Source: Chara braunii
Lineage: Eukaryota; Streptophyta; Charophyceae; Charales; Characeae
NCBI GenBank assembly: GCA_003427395.1
Contig: BFEA01000385.1
Span: forward strand, 541,646-579,596
Length of the DNA: 37,951 nucleotides
Direction of reading: 5' to 3'
A program made the position numbers and the translations under genes. Positions 1-9,838 of this stretch are shown here, piece after piece. Under the pieces are notes generated by a model. The model did not search any database. It worked only from the letters and a program-made list of their open reading frames with translations, and had not been told where the DNA came from. Position 1 is the first letter of the stretch. Every line of letters begins with the position of its first letter.

Positions 1-72
<72 letters not shown>
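1..72. repeat. (GA)n microsatellite at the window edge
   Basis: Uninterrupted GA dinucleotides run from the first base, then an imperfect GGAGA stretch to about 85. The window starts inside the array, so its true length is unknown; an assembly edge in a simple repeat is likely. Confidence 0.98.
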
Positions 73-75
<3 letters not shown>

Positions 76-85
76 AGAGGAGAGG

Positions 86-1083
86 TTATACCTTGACTTG
101 CCTGGGCGGTGTTGTACTGTAGCTGCTATTGGTCAGATCAGGAGGTCGAAGAAGGTTGGCGCCAATCTCCATAGCCTGCCAGCATTAGCGAGTTGGTGGG
201 AAGGTCCTGAAGGAGAGGAGGGGTTATGCAAGGCAAAAAGCCGCAAAAGTGCACTTTAATGAAATTTCACCAACATTCCAATTTCAGAAATCTTGACAAA
301 AATTTCAGAAATCTCAGCAGAGGAAATTCCAATGCTCCAAATGATACCAAATCTGGCACACAGCAACACCTTAAACCGAAACAGAAACAGTCAAATAAAT
401 AAAAACTCGATAACCATAAAATCCGGCCCCCAAACCCTAATTTCAGTTTTGGACCTGTTAGTCTGGAGCTGAAAGTGGGGACCCCCCATCAAAGCGGTCC
501 AGTCCCCTCCCTCCCTGGGTGCTACGCCCCCCATAACAAACACGTCGAAAAACCATTGCTTGCGTACTTGCTGTTTTTTGTTTTCCGAATTCGCATGAAT
601 TTCACAATATTTGCCATTCTTATATTCATTCAAAGGCAATATTGACTGTTTAGTTGTATTTCTGGTCGAGCCATCTGACTTTGCCTGTGTGCATCTCTCC
701 GCGTTCTGGCGACTTTTTTTGCTTTTTTGTCCCCTCCATCATGAAATGAAGGTGGGAGGATGCTGCAAAATTCTTGACAGGATTCTCAGCAGTTGGAAGC
801 ATTGCAATTCCTGCCATCTTGCACCATGCTTCCATGATAACCGTCGGTGCAATGATTCTCCAGTGGCTATCATTTGCAGTGCTCCTGCTGACCGTCTTGC
901 TCTTCCAGAGATGGCAGATGGAAGAAGTATGGTAGCGATGCAGGGGAAGGCATTGCTGCCTCATGGCTTGTGTGAACTGCATTCACATCCGTTCTTGAGA
1001 CGAGATGAGGTTGCACTCTGGTGCACAATGAGTTTAATATGACTACGACCAGGGGATCAACTCAAGACGAGCACTGTTGTGAA
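86..1083. other. Unrecognised sequence, no gene supported
   Basis: Both strands carry moderately long open frames here, up to 143 codons on the plus strand at 611-1042 and 110 codons on the minus strand at 650-982. They overlap each other. I recognise no domain in either, and neither has convincing splice or start context. I see no inverted repeats or RNA genes. It may be decayed transposon sequence. Confidence 0.4.
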
Positions 1084-1222
1084 CGAACTTATAGTAAAGT
1101 TGAGGTGAGTACTGACACATGGAAAAAGAAAAATCGCGTTCCACGCTTCACCAATGGCAGCCGTGCTTCAAGGAACTTAAGGTAAAGCTGAGATGAGTAC
1201 TGACATGTGGAAAAAGAGGGCG
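1084..1222. repeat. Short diverged direct duplication
   Basis: A block of about 48 bases beginning GAACTTATAGTAAAG at 1086 recurs near 1176 as GAACTTAAGGTAAAG. Both copies continue through GAGTACTGACA and TGGAAAAAGA. The spacing is about 90 bases. No function is evident. Confidence 0.75.
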
Positions 1223-1446
1223 AATTGGTGGTCAACGCCTACACATTCAGCTCGTGTAGATGAGTTGGAATGCCTGACCATTAACTTGAAGAGGATGGAT
1301 GGAATGCAACAAGCCAGAAGTGGGGCATTGTGTATAAGCACCGAGGTGCCACAGAGCAAAGAGGCCATAAGGTTGGTTGATGCTTGGATGTCATCAACTG
1401 AAAGACCTGATGGTTGAATTCCTGCACACACGCTCGCTACAGAGTG

Positions 1447-1450
<4 letters not shown>

Positions 1451-1496
<46 letters not shown>
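1451..1496. repeat. (AG)23 microsatellite
   Basis: A pure AG dinucleotide run preceded by the imperfect AGAGTGAGCG. The open frame of serine-leucine repeats on the other strand comes from this array and is not a gene. Confidence 0.98.
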
Positions 1497-1497
<1 letters not shown>

Positions 1498-1548
1498 AGC
1501 TGTGGGTGATATATACATGCGATAGCATGACTATATATATATATATAT

Positions 1549-1660
1549 AGCCTCCTGATGAGTCGGTGAAACTCCGACGAAACAGTTTGTCACAGCCCCT
1601 CGTTTGTTGTCCTCTTCTCCCTCTCTGCCTACGGTTTACCGGGCAGTTCTATTTGACGAT
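1549..1660 (+). ncRNA. Hammerhead-ribozyme-like core in an (AT)n-flanked repeat, copy 1
   Basis: The sequence matches the conserved hammerhead core. CTGATGA lies at 1555-1561. A perfect 5-bp stem II follows (1562-1566 with 1574-1578) around a 7-base loop. GAAA is at 1579-1582. Then comes a 3-bp stem III (ACA 1582-1584 with TGT 1588-1590) and a GTC cleavage triplet ending at 1591. Such a short stem III is typical of hammerheads in Penelope-like elements and animal satellites (family knowledge). The bases directly flanking the core do not pair to make a normal stem I, so self-cleavage is unproven. The repeat continues through a pyrimidine-rich tract to TTTGACGAT at 1660 and then (AT)n. A near-identical copy lies at 9839-9950. 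Confidence 0.62.
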
Positions 1661-3692
1661 ATATATGTGTATTATCTTGATGTCTGTACATAATACACTT
1701 GACACATGTATAAATTTCAGTTGAACAGAAAGTTGATGGAAGTATAGAATCATTTGGTATGTGATGTCACTCTCGGTAACATTTTGAGAGGATTATAATG
1801 GATATCACAGAGAAGCTTACAGAGTTCATTTCATTTTGGTTCTAAACCACCTCATAGCTCACAGGGCAGTTTAGCCCTTTCAGGGGCTATGGAAGGTCAT
1901 TAGGAATCTTTGCCACGTTTCAACCCCTGTGGCGCACCCTATCTCTGGGCATGATGTCGTTTTTTTTCCGATTAATGGTGTTGTTTAAAGCGCCAGTGAG
2001 GCAGACCTTAAATTGTTGATCCTAAGAGTTTTGTGCCCAAAGGAATTGAACCGATCCCGACGATGCCAGTGTGTAGAAAGCACTGCCTCCTCGTATACCG
2101 GCGGAAGTTTCAGGGGATGGGGATGGGTTCGTACTAGTGGTTTACGACTTGAAGCATTCAGTATTTGACAGAATGGAGGGTGGTAATATGGATTCTGTTT
2201 TCCTTTTCGTTTTTAAATGGATTCTTTAAATTTCTTTCTCTTCTTTTATAATTGTCCTTCTTTGGGACTTGTTGTATTGTAAGCTGTAATTGTGGGGAAG
2301 CAGGCCCCACCTGATAGGTGACAATTTTTCCGTTTCTCGCGTTGAAATCGCGGACGTTGTCTGATCTGCAACCAAACGTATCCTTTGTCTTCTTAATCCC
2401 TGTGTGCCAGAAATCGCTTTAGGGCCGGTGTGTGGGTGGGTGAGCGATGAAAAGGGAGATTGCTTGGAAAAATGTCTCTGCATGGAGGTCTGCCGCACGT
2501 GCTGTGCTTGGAAAACAAACTACACCGTTTTGTTAAATTGTTAGGCAACACATATGAGATTTTGTTATCCCCTCATGTGGGTCAGCGCTCGGCCAAATGG
2601 TGCTTACTTGCCTGGATCCTTTCGTGTTGTACATTGTACCGCATCTTCAGGCAGGGTTTGCCGCATTGATGTTTGCGGGGGGGCGAGTATCTTTCGACGA
2701 GGTGCATCTTACTTACTGTGGTCGATGAATGCGGTAAAAGTTTCCGTAAAACTTCACTGTGCTCCAGGAAAACATGTGGTCAGCTTAGTGTGCACGAAAG
2801 ACAGGAAGCCGCAAAATTCGATATGGCGGATAAAGAAGAGGACTAGTATTAGGCACGTGCGCCTATGAAAAGAGGGACAGGTTGGTAAACGATAGGTGGA
2901 TGTGAAACGTGTGTGGCAAGCACAGTGAGTCTAGGACCATAGGGGAGTAAGGTGACCTGGCGAGAGGGAGGTTGAAATGAAGGAGGTGGTGATGGTGAAG
3001 AGGGTGAGTATAAGGGGATGAAAGCCTGAAAAGACAGTGGCAGAGAGCAGTAGTGTTGATTGCATGTATAGGCGTATACGAGGGGTCAGCATTCACTCAT
3101 ATCGGTCTTGGTGCCTACGTTGCCTGATGTTCCTCTCTCCCGTTCTCCTACTCTTCTACCACCACCTCCCCCTCCTCCCTGTGAGATCAATGGTTTTCTC
3201 AAGTGCTTTCCTGTCTGCCTCCATGTCCCCTTCCTCTGCCATATCCGTGAGTCTTAGGCGTCATAGCCATTGAATGGGCAAGGAATGGAAAATCGGTAAC
3301 AGTAGAACGTGCATAGTGATAAACCCTAGTGCAATGGACAGCAGAGCGTTAACGTCAGAGAGAGTGCAATGGTGTGGACAATAAAAGAGTGCAAACACCA
3401 GTGGAGCGCGGAAGTGTGAGCACAAGTAACTGATGAAGAAAAGAATGTTGCTACTTATGGCTGGAGAGACCTTGACGAGGACGGCAGTAAAATATGGTTT
3501 GGTATGGTGTCGGCGACGGGTGCATTATGATCAGAGTGTCCAGGGTCATATCATGGACAGGAGCCGTCGCCGATGAATGGGCTGGTCGGTATGACCCTTA
3601 GGACCAGGGAAGCTAGGTAAAAGGATGAAAGGATGCAGGGCGTTTTTAGTTTCACGATCAAGAAGGGGTAAAGATGGCCGAAGTGGAAGGGG
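1661..3692. other. Unrecognised intergenic-like sequence
   Basis: About 2 kb with only short overlapping open frames (up to 104 codons). No domain, RNA gene or clear terminal repeat was recognised. A single TACTAGTGGTTTACG at 2148 resembles one end of the ACCACCAGT elements found elsewhere, but no partner end was found. Confidence 0.4.
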
Positions 3693-3829
3693 TAAACCAC
3701 CAGTCCCCCCACCACCCAAAAACCTGCCTCCGGTGAGTTAGGGCCACGTTTTTCGGAAGGGCGGTGACTATTGGCTACCGGTGGGTCCAGTCCAGCAACT
3801 GACTTCGGCGGTTTATCGTGCTTAAACTA

Positions 3830-4348
3830 ATAAAATCAGAAAAATCTGAAATTTTGGGAACCTGTAGATTAGGTCGTGATCTTTCTCGGAAAAATATCAA
3901 ACAAATTATAAAAAAATAGTTTTGACTCTTAAAGAGTTGCCGCGCCGATTCGGTTCACTCATTTTCCATTTTTGCCAGTCCACGACATGTTGGCCAACGG
4001 AAAGAGTACCCTAACTTCAGCGAGTTTTCCATCTCAGAAGAATGGGTTGAAAATCCTGAAAATTGGAGGACTCGTAGATTAGGTCCTGATCTTTCTAGTA
4101 AAAAATATCTGGAGAAAGAAAAAAGAAAAACATTTGATGCTGAAATGGTTGTCGCGCGAGGCTACCAGCTGGGCCGCCCGGGTCACCCTATTTTTCCAGG
4201 CAGCCCGGCCATGAGAGGACCAGGGAAGTCCCAGCGAAATGAAATAAATCCGAAACAAATCTATGTTATGCAGAAAAGTAAACTTTCGCTTTTGCCTCAG
4301 GGTTATATCAAAATTCTCTACCAAATTTAAAATAAAAAATATAAATAA

Positions 4349-4380
<32 letters not shown>

Positions 4381-5320
4381 AGCCCGGCCGGCCAAGTGGT
4401 CCCGGTGGCCAAGTCCCACTTGCACCGTTGAGTTGAGCTAGCTGGACGGTGTGACAGCTTTTCAAGCATTTTTTTATTCATTAAAAATGAAGAAAGCTAT
4501 TTTTTAATGTCCGGACGTTCTTTTTTATCATTTTTTTCTATTTCATTTTTTTGATTTTTTTGCTTTTCTCCTCACACTTGGTGCCCGAATTCTCGCACAT
4601 GATGACGCAGGAGGGTCACAATCAGGAAGGTCACAATCAGGAAAACAGGACAGTGTGAGGAAAAGAACTTCCTCTTCAATGCACCTATCCCCTAAACGCG
4701 GCCAAATTCAACAACTCGTGTGTACATACTACTCCTTTCTCCGTTTGCAGAATCGGGCTTCGGATCGTACGGTACTATGATACGTCAGAAGCCAGGCTCA
4801 TTATGTCGTTCCGTGAGAAATCGTCGTTGAGCTGGCTACCAAGAGAAAAAAATGAGAGCTCGCTCAACGGAAGGGCGCTCGGGTAGGGAGCGTTCTATTT
4901 GAGGAAAAGGCATTTTACTCTGGTTTCCAATAATAATAAAAAAACAGGAAAAGAAATTAATTTTTTTTTCCTTGAAAACAAGAAAAGGCATTTCCTGAGG
5001 GACATCTAGCATCTTCGAGGGCGCACCCTGTCACATGTGATTGAATGCTCAGCGTTGATGTAGCTCAACGCTGCTAGTGGGACATGGCCCCGGGCCACTC
5101 TGGTAGCCTAGTCACCGTGCCAGTTCCGTGCGTTTTCCATTTTTGACACGCTTTGATGTTTGGGCCAACGAAAAAAGTATCCGAACTTCAGTGGTTTTTC
5201 ATGCTCAGAAGAATGTGCTAAAAATCATGAAAATTGGAGGGCCTCTAGATTTGGTCGTTATCTTTGCAGGAAAAATATTTAAAAAAGAACTGAAAAAAAT
5301 GTTTCAACCATGAAAAAAAT
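3830..5320 (+). repeat. Diverged ~200-bp repeat, three units, split by an insertion
   Basis: The block around GTAGATTAGGTCGTGATCTT (3864) recurs near 4075 with TCCTGATCTT and near 5245 as CTAGATTTGGTCGTTATCTT. All three are followed by A/T-rich sequence. The stretch CATTTTCCATTTTTGCCAGT (3959) with the following GTTGGCCAACGGAAAGAGTA recurs at about 5133 and 5160. Units 1 and 2 are adjacent. Units 2 and 3 are separated by 4160-5111, as expected if that element inserted into an existing tandem array. Confidence 0.7.
4160..5111 (+). mobile_element. hAT-like non-autonomous element D (possibly compound)
   Basis: GGCTACCAG near 4160 and CTGGTAGCCTAG at 5100-5111 are inverted ends of the same type as the 10494-10742 element. 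The interior near 4258 holds TCTATGTTATGCAGAAAAGT, and near 4285 GCTTTTGCCTCAGGGTTAT. Both blocks occur in the other members. GC-rich words (GCCCGGCC, GGCC) lie next to a long T-run at 4354-4380. A second GGCTACCAAGAG at 4833 suggests two nested or tandem members. No clean target duplication was found. Confidence 0.5.
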
Positions 5321-5756
5321 GGCGGCGGCAGTTTCGCGTTTTTCCATTGTTGTCATTGTGCCGGTTCTCCATATTGTGGTACGAGTAGCCCTCATGAAAA
5401 TATGCTACCAGTCCCCCGAGGTTTTTCGTGGCGGAGGGGCTGGTCGTTTAAACGGCCAGTACTTCTGAAAGTCGTGCCCACGCCAGGATTTTAGGAAACG
5501 TACGGGCCACTACAGGAGCGCCCAAATTCATCCAACTACGAACATTTCTACTCTATTTTTTTCCGTGGCCGGTAGCTGGGCCAAGTACTGGTGGTTTAAG
5601 ACAGTTTCTGTAAGGGTCTGAATTATGCCAATCTAGCCCAAGGCCCCTGCTGATTTTAGAATTATCGTCATAGTATCATGTGCTAATTCTAGAACAGTTG
5701 ACCCTTCATACCTCAAGGTCGGCTAGCCTTGACACTTTGTGGTTTTTTTTTTTGTT

Positions 5757-5774
5757 GGGGGGGGGGGGGGGGGG
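5757..5774 (+). repeat. G18 homopolymer
   Basis: Eighteen consecutive G residues follow a T-run. The tract could form a G-quadruplex, and its length may be unreliable in the assembly. Confidence 0.95.
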
Positions 5775-6122
5775 ACGCTGCTCCAATCTATTCGTGGAGA
5801 GCGACATGTACTGGGAACCGGGCCCAGTGTCCCTCAGGAGAGTACAGAAACATATTGTGGTACCGGGGCCATTCCCCGGCTTCGGCTAAAAGTAATCAGG
5901 TAATTCAGAGCCCAAATATCAGGAAAGGTCTTGAGCCGCTACTGATCATACTAGAGTAAAGCCCACTGAGCAATTCCAGCAAAAGCTGTGATAATCCAGA
6001 ACCAGAAACTTACGAACAACTCACTGAATTATTGAAATAGCACTACAGTGATCGCTAACCCTACTAGGTAGATAGCCGCACAAACCCAATCAAATTCTCC
6101 GCCCCACTGCCATCTCAGAAAA
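5775..6122. other. Unrecognised sequence
   Basis: Nothing recognised: short overlapping open frames, no repeat pair and no RNA gene. Confidence 0.4.
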
Positions 6123-6322
6123 GCCGGATCTCTCTACCAGGGCTCGCACCCCCAATGAGCTGGGTTACAGGGATGTGCCATCTCGGCCCGGCTCCTGCTA
6201 GCGTCGCCCCAGCTTCAGCCCCCGTCGCCCACTGACACTGCCTCCCCAAAAAAACAGTCCCCCAGATTTCTCTACAAGGCCACACGCCCCCATCAAGCCA
6301 GATTACAAGGTTGTGCAACCTC
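6123..6322 (+). repeat. Diverged direct repeat, two ~60-bp units 138 bp apart
   Basis: CTCTCTACCAGGGCTCGCAC at 6129 aligns with TTTCTCTACAAGGCCACACG near 6267. Both units continue through a TTACAnGG block to TGTGC and CTC at 6182 and 6322. The open frame on the minus strand across both units is a by-product. Confidence 0.65.
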
Positions 6323-6789
6323 ACCACTGTATACAACCGTTTCAGCAAGATCTCTGATGGGTTGCTGAATATTCCCTATTCCTGAAGATTCATAGGAATT
6401 CTACAAAGCTTCACTGCGCAAAGAACTTAGAAGATCTCTGATGGTTACCGCATAGTACTATGGGAGAGTTCACTACACAGCAAAACGGAAAGTGGAGAGG
6501 AAAGTGACCTCTTCTGCTATGGAAGGAGACCCTTGCTGGCAATTACGGAATCTCCATGAGATGAAAGAGTTTCACTACACTGCCTCTGATGTTCCCCGCT
6601 TCCTTAAGAGGGAAAAACAAAACCCTTGCCCTTGAACTGCCCCTGCTCAATGGAGCCACCCTTCTCCTAATTGGCCCCAGTTCAGGACAACACCCCTAAG
6701 TGGTCACCCCCTCACCCTCAAGGGCATACGGTTCCCAGCAAAGGTGACCCCCCGCAGCACAGCTGTTCCCCCTTCCCCTCTGTCGCACC
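6323..6789. other. Unrecognised sequence with a small repeated word
   Basis: AGATCTCTGATGG occurs twice, near 6348 and 6432. A C-rich stretch runs up to the SINE. No gene or RNA is recognised. Confidence 0.4.
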
Positions 6790-7138
6790 ATCTTGGGTTC
6801 AATCCCCATTGGCCTCATGTACCTTCCTGGCAAGTTTGGTGCCCACCACCTAGAGATACGTCGTGGGTCCCCGCAAGTGGCACTGAGCAGAGACTGGTAA
6901 TTTTCATAGGAGGAGGGGACCGGAGGAGAGGCACAATGACTGGCCCATGGAAGGAGCTCCGTCCTCAAGCTCGGTCCTCATGCTTCCGGCTGACTCGTGG
7001 CCGGTATCGCGCATCTGCTGTAGCAGGTATCACAACTGCTAGTAGGTGCAACTTGCGCATGTTCCGTCGTTGGAGGCTGGAGCACGCATGTGGCTGCTAC
7101 GGGATTCTCCATAATACTGTAATGACAATAAAAAAAAG
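6790..7138 (+). mobile_element. tRNA-derived SINE, copy 1 (5'-truncated or diverged)
   Basis: A good RNA polymerase III B box, GGTTCAATCCC, lies at 6796-6806. The body then matches the copy at 15087-15483 block by block: CCTCATGTACCTTC, CCCACCACCTAGAGATA, the GGAGGGGACC block, GCAGGTATC, and GGCTGCTACGGG near the 3' end. It ends in AATGACAATAAAAAAAA, a plausible retroposition tail. No A box is visible at the usual distance upstream of the B box, so the head is lost or replaced. The 144-codon open frame that overlaps it is not a gene. Confidence 0.82.
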
Positions 7139-7202
7139 GCCTGAAAGGTCATCCCACCCAGATCCGACAGGTATTTGAATTGGTTAGGCTTTAAAATTTA
7201 GC

Positions 7203-7371
7203 CTAGTACCTTTGTCGGTTCGGGAAATAGCAGGCCTCCGATCTTTCAGGAGGCCGAAACGAGACGACGGCCGGCGATCAGATTTATCAACGGCAGCCGT
7301 TGTTGGGCCCAGCCTCCTAAAAGTTTGGGACTAGACTTACACTTGTCGAAACCAGACGACAAAGGTACTAG
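7203..7371. mobile_element. MITE with AGTACCTTTGTC inverted ends, copy 1 (169 bp)
   Basis: CTAGTACCTTTGTCG at 7203-7217 is matched perfectly, in inverted orientation, at 7357-7371. The GC-rich interior (GACGACGGCCGGCGATCAG, CAACGGCAGCCGTTG) is shared in reverse orientation with 27032-27206. No coding capacity. The target duplication is unclear because the flanks are AT-poor and short. Confidence 0.85.
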
Positions 7372-7436
7372 TGGTTAGGAAAAAAAAAATTCTCACTTTC
7401 TTGTTTTTTCTCCGCTTAAAAAAACAGAGAATGGGA

Positions 7437-7580
7437 ATCGGGCCTGTTGTCCCTTATATTTCGAAATGCCAGGAAATGGGACTGGCGGCCCTTATATTTT
7501 CTAATGTCAGGAAACAGGCCTGGCGTCCCTTACATTTTGAAATGCCATAACAAACGGGCCTGCCGTCCCTCACAGAAGGT
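7437..7580 (+). repeat. ~40-bp minisatellite, about four units
   Basis: Units of the form CGTCCCTTATATTTTGAAAT followed by GCCAGGAAA repeat at roughly 7445, 7487, 7525 and 7563, each with a GGCCTG or GGACTG element just before it. The last unit is truncated. Confidence 0.8.
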
Positions 7581-7707
7581 ATGTGGTCCCGTCTAAGGGC
7601 AGGACATCATCGGTGAAGCCCACAGAGCGGAACACTAATGCTCATCAACAATTGAATAAGTTTTCTTTCAAGGTCATATCGAAATTATTTACCCAATTCG
7701 AAAAGAA

Positions 7708-7790
7708 TGAAACAGTTTGTCACAGCCCCTCGTTTGTTGTCCTCTACTCCCTCTTTGCCTACAGTTTATCGGGCAACTTTGTTTGACTAT
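7708..7790 (+). repeat. Truncated copy 2 of the hammerhead-bearing repeat
   Basis: From GAAACAGTTTGTCACAGC onwards this matches copy 1 to the TTTGACTAT end and runs into (AT)n. The 5' half, including CTGATGA and stem II, is absent and unrelated sequence takes its place. It cannot form the ribozyme core. Confidence 0.85.
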
Positions 7791-7834
7791 ATATATATAA
7801 ATATATATATATAATATATAATATTATATATATA

Positions 7835-8406
7835 ACATGGCTACGATCCGGACGTCCGGACCGCCATCCAGACGGTCTGGATTCAGTCCGGAATCCAGAT
7901 GTCCGGTCCGGAAGGTCCGGATCTGACAAATTTCGAGAAAAAAAAATAAAAAAAAATGGGTCGAGGACCCTTCCCCATTGACGAGTCAAGCCCCCAAAAT
8001 TGTTATGGGGGTTTTTCAGGCCCGTTTATACTTTTTTGGGGGGTCTGGACATGCTCTCTCTCTATAGTAATTTATAAGACAACCCCAATTTTTTAATTAG
8101 TACTAATTCATTACCTTTTATTAGTTTTTAAAGTCTTTTTTTAAGCTTATTATAGTTTTTGACTTTTAACTCAAGTTCGGTTAGGAATTCTGACATGACT
8201 CTGAGGCAAAAGTGGTTTGCATTGTTATTCCGCGTAACATACTTTTTTTTCAGATTTTTTTTTTTTTTTTTTTTTTTTTAATGGTCCGGACATTTCCGGA
8301 CCTGTCCAGACTTCCGGACCGTCCGGGTCCCCCCATGTCCGGAGGTCGGGAAATGTCCGGAATTCTGGACGTCCGGAAACTACCGGCCACGGGTCCGGTT
8401 CCATGT
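7835..8406 (-). mobile_element. hAT-like element A with TCCGGA-rich ends
   Basis: Both ends are packed with one word: TCCGG appears about six times in 7849-7921 and about eight times in 8282-8406. ACATGG (7835-7840) and CCATGT (8401-8406) are candidate termini. Further TCCGG words continue to about 8430, so the right boundary is uncertain. The interior near 8190 carries TCTGACATGACTCTGAGGCA, and near 8228 a TAACATA plus long T-runs. These match the core of elements B, C and D in reverse orientation. No transposase. Confidence 0.6.
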
Positions 8407-8454
8407 CCGAAAATGTTCGGGTCCGGGACTTATATAATATATATATATATATTT

Positions 8455-9256
8455 GTGACGATATATATATATACAGGGTAATCGGCGTTCGGGACGGGCC
8501 GAACGCCCGAACTCGAACGCCCGAACGTATGGGACCCCTTGGGGATGCGTTCGGCCGTTCGGGCCAAACGTGGAAAAAAAAAAAAAAAAAAAAAAGTCAT
8601 CAAAAAAATCTGGAAAAAATATATGTTATGGAGTAAAATAAAGTAAACAAGATTTGCCTGAGCATTACATCCGAATTCCTTACCAAATTTGAAATAAAAA
8701 TAAAATACAGAAAACAAATACTAATATAAAAATAAATAAAAATAAAACAAGAATTAAATTTAGTGAGTACGCAAGCATGTTTTCGACATCGCCATCTTTG
8801 GCGCTTTTTCATTTTTTTTTTGGCATAAAGTTTACAGATTTGTACTTCACATAATACAAAAGCCACTAAAAAATTTTCAAAAAATAATAAAATTGTTTAG
8901 ACCTCAAACCAAAGTGAAAACAAAAAGTAAAAAGTGGAAAAAACATGGGCGAACACGTTTTGATGAAACCCCGAACGTCTTATTTGGCAATTTTAAATTC
9001 TTATTTGGCTTAGCCAAATGACTTGAAAATTTACAGGCATGTACCTCGTATCATAGAGAGTTCACAAAAACAAAATCAGAAGAAAAAAAAAATTATTTTT
9101 AGGCCCTGAAATAATTTTTGGCGGGGGCTGAACGCCGTCGAGTTCGGAACCCGTATGGGACCCCGAACGCCCGTACGTACGGAGATCTGCCCAGGGACTT
9201 CCGTACGTACGGGCTGGTGACCCTGTATATATATATATATATATATATATCGTCAC
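8455..9256. repeat. GTGACG(AT)n...(AT)nCGTCAC palindrome hosting element B
   Basis: GTGACG at 8455-8460 plus an AT tract on the left is mirrored by an AT tract plus CGTCAC at 9251-9256. Element B lies between them in the AT run. Without it the sequence would be a long AT-cored cruciform. GTGACGAT resembles the TTTGACGAT end of the hammerhead repeat. Confidence 0.6.
8473..9226 (+). mobile_element. hAT-like element B with CGAACG/CGTACG-rich ends (754 bp)
   Basis: Termini ACAGGGT (8473-8479) and ACCCTGT (9220-9226) are inverted and CAGGGT-like, which fits hAT ends. ATATATAT lies on both sides but within (AT)n, so the 8-bp duplication is not diagnostic. The left end repeats CCGAACGCCCG and CGTTCGG. 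The right end has CGAACGCCCG and two CGTACGTACGG words. The core at 8605-8700 (TATATGTTATGGAG, AGATTTGCCTGAGCATTAC, TACCAAATTTGAAATAAAAA) matches D in the same orientation. Confidence 0.72.
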
Positions 9257-9275
9257 ATATATATATATATATCAT

Positions 9276-9316
<41 letters not shown>
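9227..9316. repeat. (AT)n tract with CGTCAC/CATCAC interruptions
   Basis: Three AT runs are separated by CGTCAC and CATCAC, running directly into copy 3 of the hammerhead repeat. Confidence 0.95.
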
Positions 9317-9318
<2 letters not shown>

Positions 9319-9429
9319 CAGTCTCCTAATGAGGAGGTGAAATTTGGATGAAAGAGTTTGTCACAGCCCCTCGTTTCTTGTCCTCTTCTCCTTCTGCCTA
9401 TGGTTTACCGGGCAACTCTGTTTGATGAT
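9317..9429 (+). ncRNA. Degenerate hammerhead-bearing repeat, copy 3 (probably inactive)
   Basis: This aligns with copy 1 over its whole length. The core reads CTAATGA at 9326-9332, so the essential G of CUGAUGA has become A. Stem II is broken by substitutions, and GAAA is followed by G rather than C. The GTC triplet and downstream pyrimidine tract remain. It is a decayed relative, useful for showing which parts have drifted. Confidence 0.7.
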
Positions 9430-9470
9430 ATATATATATATATATATGTATATATATTGTCAAACAGAGT
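9415..9470. repeat. Inverted tail: ACTCTGTTTGA around an (AT)n core
   Basis: ACTCTGTTTGA at 9415-9425 is perfectly complementary to TCAAACAGAGT at 9460-9470 across about 34 bases of TA-rich sequence. It can form a cruciform. It looks like two hammerhead-repeat tails joined head to head in (AT)n. Confidence 0.85.
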
Positions 9471-9483
9471 ACATATATATACA

Positions 9484-9704
9484 CTAGGCTACTAGATCCC
9501 CCTGGGATGACTTGCCCAGCCGGGCCAAAGAAAGGGAAAAATAAAAGAAAATATTGTATAATTTTATTTTGTATTTTAAATTTGGTAAAAAATTGTGATG
9601 TGATCGTCAGGCAAAAGTTTAGTTTATTTTTTTGCGTACCGTTTTTCTTTTCTTGTACCGCCCAAGAAAATAGCGTGACTCGAGCGCCCCGGCTGGTAGC
9701 GTAA
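9484..9704 (-). mobile_element. hAT-like element E (221 bp)
   Basis: CTAGGCTACTAG at 9484-9495 and CTGGTAGCGTAA at 9693-9704 are imperfect inverted ends of the CTAGGCTACCAG type. GC-rich words (GCCCAGCCGGGCC; GCCCCGGC) lie just inside. The core near 9574 (TTTAAATTTGGTAAAAAATT, then CGTCAGGCAAAAGTTTAG near 9606) matches A in the same orientation and D in reverse. It sits in TA repeats, so the target duplication cannot be judged. Confidence 0.7.
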
Positions 9705-9838
9705 TGTATATATATATATACAGTCTGTAGAGTTTTTCATCTGGTGTGGGTGAGTGATAGTCTACTTTGATTTTGGTTAAGGTGGATTATCACTTACAGT
9801 GTAATCAGTGAGGGGATTCTGTAGGCTATTGAGGGTTC

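Larger units (their letters stand above)
3693..5598. mobile_element. Inverted-repeat element with ACCACCAGT ends, 1.9 kb, non-autonomous
   Basis: TAAACCACCAGT at 3693-3704 is answered by its exact reverse complement at 5587-5598. The same ends bound elements at 26707-26901 and 35486-36724. Five of the six ends carry TTAA directly outside ACCACCAGT, and the sixth reads GTAA. That is compatible with a TTAA or TA target, but I cannot assign a superfamily. No transposase frame is visible. Inside are three diverged copies of a ~200-bp repeat and a second element (4160-5111). Ends this far apart could also come from two separate insertions. Confidence 0.6.

Noticed and set aside
611-1042. 143-codon plus-strand frame with a 110-codon frame on the other strand
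   Set aside because: No recognisable motif, no supporting context, and the two frames overlap; kept as unrecognised sequence.
1592-1620. A normal hammerhead stem I next to the core of copy 1 or copy 4
   Set aside because: Bases before CTGATGA (GCCTC) do not pair with bases after GTC (ACAGC) beyond two isolated positions, so I did not claim an active ribozyme.
4160-5111. Target duplication for element D (GTCGCGCG against TCACCGTG)
   Set aside because: Similarity is too poor to count as a duplication.
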